DNA from: Oscillospiraceae bacterium
GTDB taxonomy: Bacteria; Bacillota; Clostridia; Oscillospirales; Ruminococcaceae
Length of the DNA: 15,359 bases
Direction of reading: 5' to 3'
NCBI GenBank assembly: GCA_031281115.1
Contig: JAITFV010000201.1
Span: 1 to 15,359, forward strand
Positions 1-5,771 of this stretch are shown here, piece after piece (positions within the stretch are counted from its first letter, which is position 1; the number at the start of each line of letters is the position of its first letter). The notes beneath the pieces were generated by a model. That model did no database searches. It was not told the DNA's origin and saw only the letters and a list, made by a program, of their open reading frames with translations. A program made the translations under genes and the position numbers.

Positions 1-110
1 GTTTCGCTTTTTAAGTTAAAGGGGCTTGCGCTGTTGCGACAGCGCCCGCTGCGCTCACGCAGCGGAAACCCGTTTAAATTGAAACTGTGGAACAGTTTTC
101 AATTTAAACG
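1..110 (-). repeat. four-hairpin cassette, copy A (5' end cut by window)
   Basis: This copy is nearly identical to 501-609 and shares 58 bases exactly with 15302-15359. It has four stem-loops in a row: the 3' half of an AT-rich hairpin (1-21, loop TTT), a GC hairpin with arms GCGCTGT/ACAGCGC and loop TGCG, a GC hairpin with arms CCGCTGCG/CGCAGCGG and loop CTCA, and an AT-rich hairpin at 71-110. It is followed by ATTATA (111-116), which is TATAAT on the minus strand. The stop codon of the small minus-strand gene (112-114) lies inside that hexamer. No good -35 box lies 17 bases further out, unlike copy B. The minus orientation is assigned because promoter-linked copy B reads that way. Confidence 0.9.
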
Positions 111-111
111 A

Positions 112-288
112 TTATATCAAGGTTTTTCGAGATTTGTTACCCATTTCGTCAAGAACACAGCGAACAGCGAGTTTTTCTAATGTAGCGCCAAGTTCTTTTT
201 CACCTGTAAAAGAACTATTAATTACATAAAGTGTTTTGTCGATTTTCACCTCGCGGTAAGACGAGGTGTTGTTGGCGTTGTTTAACAT
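112..288 (-). CDS. TnpW-like small transposon-associated protein
   Basis: This 58-residue protein begins MLNNANNTSSY. Its core, with a Lys-Thr-Leu-Tyr-Val-Ile-Asn-Ser-Ser-Phe strand followed by a basic/acidic helix ending near VRCVLDEMG, resembles the TnpW family of small proteins carried by clostridial transposons and integrative elements; their function is unknown. The ATG at 288 is preferred over the upstream in-frame start at 405 because GGGGTGG lies just before it and a plausible promoter (311-339) would start transcription between the two. The stop codon sits inside the conserved TATAAT that borders repeat copy A, so the present C-terminus may have been set by the repeat. No transposase or recombinase is visible nearby, so it may be a relic. 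Family assignment is by pattern only. Confidence 0.55.
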   Translation of the reverse strand: MLNNANNTSSYREVKIDKTLYVINSSFTGEKELGATLEKLAVRCVLDEMGNKSRKTLI

Positions 289-482
289 AAGATAGCCACC
301 CCGTATTAATTCTATAAATGTATAATTTGTCCTATTCAAAAAAGAGGACGATTTATTTTTTATCCTCTTCTTTTCTTTTTTGTGAGCCTGTATCGGCGTA
401 ATCAAAGACGTACCGCACTTTCTGATTAACGCCTATTAGTGCGATTCCTTTACTTCTGCATAGCGTCGAATGTTTTTATAGT
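289..482. other. intergenic segment between TnpW-like gene and cassette B
   Basis: Apart from the candidate promoter (311-339) no gene is visible. On the minus strand this would be the leader joining promoter-cassette B to the TnpW-like gene. Two imperfect inverted repeats are visible: CGCACT/AGTGCG near 414-443, and GGCGTAATC near 395 against GATTAACGCC near 423. The segment is A/T-rich on both sides of 340-385. Confidence 0.4.
311..339 (-). promoter_or_regulatory. probable sigma-A promoter of the TnpW-like gene
   Basis: On the minus strand, TTGAAT (339-334) and TATAGA (316-311) are separated by exactly 17 bases, each matching four of six consensus positions. The expected start of transcription is about 15 bases before the ATG at 288, leaving room for the GGGGTGG ribosome-binding site. 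Confidence 0.4.
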
Positions 483-609
483 CCTTTAACTTAAAAAGCG
501 TTTCGCTTTTTAAGTTAAAGGGGCTTGCGCTGTTGCGACAGCGCCCGCTGCGCTCACGCAGCGGAAACCCGTTTAAATTGAAAATGTGGAACAGTTTTCA
601 ATTTAAACG
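483..609 (-). repeat. four-hairpin cassette, copy B (complete)
   Basis: This is the only complete copy of the A/B/C type. Hairpin 1 is 483-521 (18-base arms beginning CCTTTAACTTAAAAAGCG, loop TTT). Hairpin 2 is 527-544 (arms GCGCTGT/ACAGCGC, loop TGCG). Hairpin 3 is 545-564 (arms CCGCTGCG/CGCAGCGG, loop CTCA). Hairpin 4 is 570-609 (AT-rich, about 14 bp plus an inner ACAG/CTGT-like extension with one missing base). GGGCTT (521-526) and AAACCC (565-570) can pair around hairpins 2 and 3. The ends carry TATAGT on the plus strand (477-482) and TATAAT on the minus strand (615-610), so a -10-like box faces inward at each end. Confidence 0.92.
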
Positions 610-638
610 ATTATAGCATGGATTCCGCTAACTGTCAA
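610..638 (-). promoter_or_regulatory. perfect-consensus sigma-A promoter abutting cassette B
   Basis: On the minus strand TTGACA (638-633), a 17-base spacer and TATAAT (615-610) form an exact consensus promoter. The -10 box touches hairpin 4 of cassette B, so a transcript would begin inside that hairpin's first arm and read through the cassette toward the TnpW-like gene. The -35 box is part of a two-unit heptamer repeat (ATGACAG TTGACAG, 645-632). Confidence 0.75.
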
Positions 639-666
639 CTGTCATGTCCCCCTATTATAGTTAGTT

Positions 667-759
667 AAATTTAGATTGGAATGAATCCAATCTAAATTTT
701 CGCTCGCTACGCGGCGAGTTGCGGTGAAACCGCAACCATAGTCGTTTTAAACGACTATG
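667..759 (-). repeat. four-hairpin cassette, type E, downstream of mfd
   Basis: Four adjacent stem-loops are seen: 667-699 (14-bp AT-rich stem, loop ATGAA), 703-718 (CTCGC/GCGAG), 718-736 (GTTGCGGT/ACCGCAAC, loop GAA) and 737-759 (11-base arms starting CATAGTCG, one central base). The order AT-GC-GC-AT and the sizes mirror copies A/B/C, but the sequences are unrelated. It begins 12 bases after the mfd stop and probably folds at the operon 3' end. No U-run follows, so it is not a classic intrinsic terminator. A TATAAT lies just outside on the minus strand (659-654). Confidence 0.8.
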
Positions 760-771
760 TTCATAACTTAT

Positions 772-3700
772 CTAAGTATACGCCTCTAAGAACGTTCTCG
801 CGGTCTTCAGCGGTTCTTCGCCTTTAATAAGTTTTACGCTTATTTTTGCATTGCTCGTAAAGTCTAATGCGACCCTGTCACCCATAGCGCCGACAGCCCG
901 GCTCACGCCCTCCATGTCAGGCTTTTCGGTGAAGATTTTAAGCATGCCGCCGTCTTGTAAAACCTCGCGGATTCCCGCTGTCCCCGCCATGTTTCTGACT
1001 TGCGCGGCTTCAATTAAACCCGCTACGGGCGCAGGCGGCTCACCGTAACGGTCAATCAGCTCGTCGGTAACGTCTAATGCGTCTTCCTCGCTGCGGATTT
1101 CTGCTATTCGCTTATAACACCAAATCCGCTGTGCCGCGCTCGAAATATAATCCTCAGGGATAAATGCGTCCATTTTTACGTCTACCGTTGAGCCGACGGC
1201 ACTGCCGTCGTTTCGCGCCGGGTCTGCCCCCTTTTTTTGTTCTTCCACGGCTTCATTCAGCAATTTCAAATACATATCATAACCCACCGCACTCAAATGC
1301 CCGGACTGCCTCGCGCCGAGAATTGAGCCCGCGCCGCGGATTTCAAGGTCGCGCATAGCTATATTAAAACCCGAGCCGAACTGCGTAAACTCGCGGATTA
1401 CGTTAAGCCTTTTTGTTGAAATCTCGGTAAGCACCTTCCCGCGTCTGAACATGAAATAAGCATAGGCGCGTTTGTTTGTTCTGCCGACGCGACCTCTGAG
1501 CTGATGCAGCTGCGCGAGCCCCATGTGGTCGGCATTTTCGATTATAAGCGTGTTGACATTCGGAACATCAACCCCCGTTTCAATGAGCGTTGTGCAAACT
1601 AATACATCTATCCCGCCGTCAAGAAGCTTCCGCCAGACCTCAAGCAATTCATCCTCATTAAGCTTACCGTGCGCGATTCCGATTTTGGCTTCAGGGCAAA
1701 CTTCGTGAATACGCGCCGCGCAGTCCAAAATTGTTTCAATGCGGTTGTGGATATAATAAACCTGCCCGTTCCGGCGCAGTTCCTTATTAATCGCCTGCGC
1801 CACAACGCCCCGGTCATGCTCGATTACATAAGTTGTCACCGGCTGTCTGTCCTGCGGCGGCGTATTGATTACGCTCATATCGCGAACCCCGCTCATCGCC
1901 ATATTTAATGTTCGCGGAATCGGTGTGGCTGATAACGTAAGCACGTCAACGCCTGCGAACGCTTCCTTGAATTTTTCCTTGTGATTAACGCCGAAACGCT
2001 GTTCCTCATCAATAATTACAAGTCCGAGATTTTTAAATTCAACATCGCTTTGCACAATTCGGTGTGTGCCGATTACCAAATCTACTATGCCTTTTTTAAG
2101 TTTTTCGAGCACCTGTTTGATTTCCCGTGCACTGCGGAACCGCGAGAGAAGCTCTATATTAATCGGGAAGTTTTCCATGCGCTTTATTGCAGTTTGATAA
2201 TGCTGCCACGCGAGCACCGTAGTCGGGCAGAGCAGCGCACATTGCTTCCCGTCCATTACGCACTTGAACGCGCCGCGGAGCGCGACCTCGGTTTTCCCGA
2301 AGCCTACATCTCCGCAAAGCAGTCTGTCCATCGGCTTCGCGGTCTGCATATCGGCTTTAATTTCTTCTATGCAGCGCAGTTGGTCATCGGTTTCAATATA
2401 GTTGAAATGCTCCTCGAATTCCACCTGCTCACTGTTATCACGCGGAAATTTATACCCTGTGCTTTTTAATCGCTTCGAGTATAACGCGATTAACTCTTCC
2501 GCTAATTCCGAAGCGGCGGCTTTGGCTTTCGCCTTGGTTTTCTGCCAGGTATCCGAGTGCAGTTTATTCAGCTTCAGCGATACGCTGTCGGTATTGCCGA
2601 TATAGCGGGAAATCATGTCAAGCTGCGTGACCGGAACGTACAGAACATCTGTTCCCGCATATTTAATCTTGATGTAATCCTTGCTTACGCCATCGCCGGC
2701 GAGCTTTGTCACGCCCTCGAAAATGCCGATTCCGTAGTTCTGATGAACAACGTAGTCGCCTATGTTTATGTCGGTGAGGCTGCGGATTTCCTCGCCGCGC
2801 CGGCGCTTTCGTTTTATTAACGGACGGACAGGGTCATCCGTTCCTGTACGTGTTGCGGATTTCGCGAGACTAAGCATTACACACTTCGCGTCGGCGTAAT
2901 CGTAGCCCGCGCCAACGGTCCCCGCTAAAATATAAGCACGTTTCGCGTAGATTTTTTTCGGGTCTGAAGAAAAATCAACAGGGAAACCATCGTCTTTCAA
3001 GTCTAAAGCCAATGTTCGCGCCGCTTTTTCTGTACCCGCAAAAACAACAACAGCGCAGCCTTTCCTGAAGTACTCGGTAAGCTCGGAACAGAGCAGCTTA
3101 TATTCGCCGCTCCAGCTTGAAAGCTGATTAGCACGGACGCTTAAAATTTCTGATAACTGCAACCCGCCGCCGCGCATGAACGTGTCGAAATATGCGCGGG
3201 TTTTGTTTTGTGCGATTTCCTTAAACTCGCCGCGGGTAAGCATGAATTTACAGCGTTTCGTAGGGATGAACTGTGTTCGCCCGCTTGATTGAGCGGGCGA
3301 TTCTGACCCGTTTGACTTACCGGGCGAACACAGTTCGCCCCTACTTTCGACTGCAAGTTTCAAATCTTCCTCGTGTCTGATGCTTGCCGCACGGTAGCTT
3401 TCCGCGCAGTTTACGCTTTCAAGGATTATGCAGTTTTCTGCATAATTAAATAACGGAACGCCGGGGGCGTCGTTCCCTACGTTTTTTTCAAAACACGGCG
3501 CGATTTTTATTTCCGAAACGGATTCAATCCGCCGTTGAGTTTCGCGGTCAAAGAAGCCGAGCGAATCCGCAGTGTCGCCCCAAAACTCAATTCTTACAGG
3601 ATTTTCGTTATTCGGCGCGAAAATGTCGAAAATCGCGCCGCGTACCGAAAACTGCGCGACACCCTCAACCATATCGCACCTTGAAAAGCCCGTTTCTACA

Positions 3701-4293
3701 AGCTTTTCTTTTAGTTCCTCTAAGTTTATTTCATCGTTCTGATTAATCGTGAGCGTTTGCGCTTTTAAGTCGGCAGGCGAAATTGTCAGCTGCCCTGCGG
3801 CTTCCGGTGTCGCGAGGACAATTGACAGCTGGCAGTTGGCAGTCGACAGTTTTGATAATACATTCAAGCGGCGGTATTCGTACTCTTTTGAATTAACTTC
3901 AAAATCACCGAAATTCAAGTCCTTCGCAGGGTATACAAGAGAAACTTCCGCGCCGCAGAAGGTGTTTATATCCTCCGAGAGGCGCATTGCTTCGCTCTCG
4001 GTTTCAACAAGAACCAACAAGGGGGGGCATCCCCCATGTTTTGAAGATTCAGCTCCGCCGTGCAGAGCGCCGTCCCCCGCAGCAATCGCCGCTAAGAAGT
4101 GCGCTTTGTGAACGTGCGAAAGCCCCGTTACCAATACAGGCAGGGGTGATGATAATTGACAATTGACAGTTGACAATTGACAATTGACAGTTGATAATTG
4201 ACAATTGACAGTTGACAATTGACAATTATTAATATTTCTGAGCAGATTCCGAAATTCCGGAATCTGCTCGGCTACACTGCGAAAAAAAGTCAA
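772..4293 (-). CDS. mfd: transcription-repair coupling factor Mfd
   Basis: This 1173-residue protein displaces stalled RNA polymerase and recruits UvrA to the lesion. Domains run in family order: UvrB-like N-terminal modules; the polymerase-interaction domain near 505-570 (GDYVVHQNYGIGIFEG); a RecG-like translocase with Walker A CGDVGFGKTE near 660, DEEQ near 761, LSATPIPRTLNM, and a C-terminal helicase motif ending QLRGRVGR; then the TRCF C-terminal domain near 1040-1140 (DAFIPEDYISS). The start is TTG, five bases after the upstream gene's stop; the first residues (TFFRSVAEQIPEFRNLL) fit the family N-terminus, so later starts are rejected. AAAGG lies 14 bases upstream. The N-terminal third contains several in-frame repeat-derived inserts, described separately. 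Length is still normal, so the surrounding N-terminal modules may be reduced. Confidence 0.96.
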   Translation of the reverse strand: MTFFRSVAEQIPEFRNLLRNINNCQLSTVNCQLSTVNCQLSTVNCQLSSPLPVLVTGLSHVHKAHFLAAIAAGDGALHGGAESSKHGGCPPLLVLVETESEAMRLSEDINTFCGAEVSLVYPAKDLNFGDFEVNSKEYEYRRLNVLSKLSTANCQLSIVLATPEAAGQLTISPADLKAQTLTINQNDEINLEELKEKLVETGFSRCDMVEGVAQFSVRGAIFDIFAPNNENPVRIEFWGDTADSLGFFDRETQRRIESVSEIKIAPCFEKNVGNDAPGVPLFNYAENCIILESVNCAESYRAASIRHEEDLKLAVESRGELCSPGKSNGSESPAQSSGRTQFIPTKRCKFMLTRGEFKEIAQNKTRAYFDTFMRGGGLQLSEILSVRANQLSSWSGEYKLLCSELTEYFRKGCAVVVFAGTEKAARTLALDLKDDGFPVDFSSDPKKIYAKRAYILAGTVGAGYDYADAKCVMLSLAKSATRTGTDDPVRPLIKRKRRRGEEIRSLTDINIGDYVVHQNYGIGIFEGVTKLAGDGVSKDYIKIKYAGTDVLYVPVTQLDMISRYIGNTDSVSLKLNKLHSDTWQKTKAKAKAAASELAEELIALYSKRLKSTGYKFPRDNSEQVEFEEHFNYIETDDQLRCIEEIKADMQTAKPMDRLLCGDVGFGKTEVALRGAFKCVMDGKQCALLCPTTVLAWQHYQTAIKRMENFPINIELLSRFRSAREIKQVLEKLKKGIVDLVIGTHRIVQSDVEFKNLGLVIIDEEQRFGVNHKEKFKEAFAGVDVLTLSATPIPRTLNMAMSGVRDMSVINTPPQDRQPVTTYVIEHDRGVVAQAINKELRRNGQVYYIHNRIETILDCAARIHEVCPEAKIGIAHGKLNEDELLEVWRKLLDGGIDVLVCTTLIETGVDVPNVNTLIIENADHMGLAQLHQLRGRVGRTNKRAYAYFMFRRGKVLTEISTKRLNVIREFTQFGSGFNIAMRDLEIRGAGSILGARQSGHLSAVGYDMYLKLLNEAVEEQKKGADPARNDGSAVGSTVDVKMDAFIPEDYISSAAQRIWCYKRIAEIRSEEDALDVTDELIDRYGEPPAPVAGLIEAAQVRNMAGTAGIREVLQDGGMLKIFTEKPDMEGVSRAVGAMGDRVALDFTSNAKISVKLIKGEEPLKTARTFLEAYT
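3260..3344. repeat. MITE-like element inside mfd
   Basis: This 85-bp element has 24-base terminal inverted repeats starting GTAGGG and ending TTCGCCCG at each end, with two mismatches, plus an internal hairpin CGCCCGC/GCGGGCG at 3279-3300. It is read in frame as about 30 residues of Mfd (roughly 317-345: Ser/Gly/Pro-rich, including GELCSPGKSNGSESP), a composition unlike the surrounding UvrB-like module. TTTC flanks both sides, but the 89-base period is not a multiple of three, so a clean target-site duplication is doubtful. Confidence 0.75.
3425..3482. repeat. paired hairpins inside mfd
   Basis: A perfect inverted repeat with 9-base arms (ATTATGCAG, loop TTTT) at 3425-3446 is followed by a GC-rich imperfect palindrome, GGAACGCC...GTCGTTCC, with GTAGGG at its outer edge on the minus strand. 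It encodes about residues 270-289 of Mfd (VGNDAPGVPLFNYAENCII). The second part looks like a small interspersed repeat; the first could be chance. Confidence 0.45.
3822..3849. repeat. degenerate heptamer array inside mfd
   Basis: Four tandem 7-mers (TTGACAG, CTGGCAG, TTGGCAG, TCGACAG) are related to the array at 4156-4225. In the mfd frame they give LSTANCQLS near residues 148-157, echoing the NCQLSTV peptide of the longer array. Confidence 0.7.
4021..4038. repeat. short G/C palindrome inside mfd
   Basis: A run of G followed by CAT and a run of C forms a short hairpin. It encodes about residues 85-91 of Mfd (KHGGCPP), within a stretch (DGALHGGAESSKHGGCPP) that separates two strands normally joined by a short loop in Mfd. 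It looks like a small inserted repeat. Confidence 0.4.
4156..4225. repeat. ten-unit heptamer array (TTGACAA/TTGACAG) in mfd
   Basis: Ten contiguous 7-mers are present with only one changed base (TTGATAA). Because three units equal 21 bases, mfd reads them as a seven-residue peptide repeat, NCQLSTV, near residues 23-46. The array lies between the first helix of Mfd and its first core strand (PVLVTGLSHVHKAHF). The same heptamer appears in degenerate form at 3822-3849, in the YfhO-like gene (6717-6898) and in the promoter at 632-645. Confidence 0.92.
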
Positions 4294-4298
4294 TTAAC

Positions 4299-4928
4299 TC
4301 AAGAGCCTTTCTTAAAAAATATGTGTATAGCTTTTGCGGCAGAGCCCGCAATAACCATACATATTCCTGCTTCAATCGCCGCCTGAACAATCACCGCGCC
4401 GAAAATAATTGCAAAAAAGGCGAAACCCGCTGCATCAGCCGCGCCGAAAACCTCCCGAACGGCAGGGTCAGAGCCGAAAATCAAGGCAATTCCGCCCATG
4501 ATAAAAACCGTGTTCAGCATAGCGGTAATAAGTCCCGTCGCGCCGTAAGACCAAATTTTTTGCTTGTCGAATTTGCTGAACCCCTGAAACATCAACCCGC
4601 ACAAAAATCCGAGGATAACCCTTGTGCCGACTACAACGAAAAACGTTCCCGCAAGATTTATGTTCATGAAGAACATCGTTTCGGGCAGTGTAAGCACCGT
4701 AACCCCGAAAATGCCGCCGAGCACAGCGCCTGCGGTTTTCCCGATTGTAACTGCGCCGATAATCATAGGGACAGCCATAATCGTCAGTGAAAACACCCCG
4801 ATTTTAAAGTAGCCGAATCCCGTGAAGTGGAGAATGAGCATTATTGCGACCAATGCGCCCAGCTGCACCAGCATGAGTGTCTTGCCGTCTGCGGCGCCGC
4901 TCACTCTGCCGTTTTCTTTTTTTGCCAT
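4299..4928 (-). CDS. ECF transporter S-component, probable pantothenate transporter
   Basis: This 209-residue protein is very hydrophobic, with about five or six membrane segments after a short polar N-terminus (MAKKENGRVSGAADGK). The pattern fits the S-component fold of energy-coupling factor transporters (PF12822-like), which bind a vitamin in the membrane and use shared EcfA/EcfT subunits, not encoded here. ATG at 4928 is preceded by AAAGGAA. It lies 48 bases downstream of coaX and 5 bases upstream of mfd on the same strand. Because S-components often sit beside genes using their vitamin, pantothenate (PanT-like) is the likely substrate; this rests on context, as I cannot identify the binding residues. 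Confidence 0.72.
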   Translation of the reverse strand: MAKKENGRVSGAADGKTLMLVQLGALVAIMLILHFTGFGYFKIGVFSLTIMAVPMIIGAVTIGKTAGAVLGGIFGVTVLTLPETMFFMNINLAGTFFVVVGTRVILGFLCGLMFQGFSKFDKQKIWSYGATGLITAMLNTVFIMGGIALIFGSDPAVREVFGAADAAGFAFFAIIFGAVIVQAAIEAGICMVIAGSAAKAIHIFFKKGS

Positions 4929-4976
4929 GACTTAGTTCCTTTCGTGCTGCTGCCCTGTTAGAGCCTGAACAGACTC

Positions 4977-5753
4977 TTATAGGTGCAGCGCATTTTTTTT
5001 ATGTATAATACGCAGACCTTGCGAAACAAGGTGCGGATTAACCTCGAAATCCCGCTCACAGTACGGTTTTATGATTGCGGCATTGCCGCCTGTTGTGACA
5101 ACTGTGCAAGGGGAACCAAGCTCTTTTTCAAAACGGGCAATCAGCCCGTCAAGCATAGCCCCCACGCCGTTGAGAACACCGGAGCGGATACAATCAACCG
5201 TGTTCGTGCCGATGACGTTGTTAATTACTGCGTCAGCGCCGACAAGCGGCAGTGCCGCCGTCCCCTCAGCCATAGATTCAAAACTGAGCCGTACGCCCGG
5301 CGATAACGTTCCGCCAATCAGTGCGCCGGTTTTGTCGAGAGCCATTACCTTTATAATAGTTCCCATATCTATAACTATGCAGGGCATCGGGTATAATTCC
5401 TTCGCCGCGACTGCGCCGCAAGCCAAATCGCCGCCAAGGCTCGAAGGGTCATCGATTTTTATATTCAATCCGGTTTTTATCCCGGGTCCCACTAAAAGCG
5501 CATTAACGTCGAATAAATCTTCGATTGCTATTTTAATCTGCGTTGTTACCGGCGGCACTACAGAAGAAATCATCGCACCTTTTATGGAGTTTTTGTCAAC
5601 GCCGCGCAGTTTAAAAACGTCCATCATTACTATGGCATACTGGTCTGCCATTCTCGCGGAATCTGTGTTTATACGCGCTTCAAACATGGGTTTTTCGCTG
5701 TCAAAAACCGTAAAAACCGTATTTGTGTTGCCTGCATCAACAGTGAGGAGCAT
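4977..5753 (-). CDS. coaX: type III pantothenate kinase CoaX
   Basis: This 258-residue cytosolic enzyme of the ASKHA fold phosphorylates pantothenate, the first step of coenzyme A synthesis. Visible motifs are DAGNTNT at 6-12 (phosphate loop), GPGIKTG at 89-95, GGD at 107-109 carrying the acidic residue of the family, DMGT at 129-132, GGTLSPGV near 147-154, IGTNTVDCIRSG and a C-terminal VTTGG. The GGDL form in place of GADR matches a clostridial subgroup. The usual GTATT/GTATK stretch reads GTIIK here, a mild deviation in a conserved nucleotide-site loop. ATG at 5753 has AAAGGAAAA upstream. It follows the YfhO-like gene by 18 bases, so it is cotranscribed. Confidence 0.92.
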   Translation of the reverse strand: MLLTVDAGNTNTVFTVFDSEKPMFEARINTDSARMADQYAIVMMDVFKLRGVDKNSIKGAMISSVVPPVTTQIKIAIEDLFDVNALLVGPGIKTGLNIKIDDPSSLGGDLACGAVAAKELYPMPCIVIDMGTIIKVMALDKTGALIGGTLSPGVRLSFESMAEGTAALPLVGADAVINNVIGTNTVDCIRSGVLNGVGAMLDGLIARFEKELGSPCTVVTTGGNAAIIKPYCERDFEVNPHLVSQGLRIIHKKNALHL

Positions 5754-5771
5754 CTATAATTTTCCTTTCGT

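Noticed and set aside
667..759. Intrinsic terminator after mfd
   Set aside because: Stable hairpins are present at the right place, but no U-run follows any of them on the minus strand, so I call it a hairpin cassette and leave termination open.
1981..2469. 162-codon open frame on the plus strand
   Set aside because: It lies wholly opposite the conserved Mfd motor domain and resembles no family.
3256..3348. Target-site duplication TTTC around the MITE-like element
   Set aside because: The 4-base match is short and the 89-base period would break the mfd frame, so it may be chance or need extra indels.
4156..4225. Possible CRISPR-like array
   Set aside because: Units are contiguous 7-mers with no spacers, inside a coding region, and no cas genes are present.
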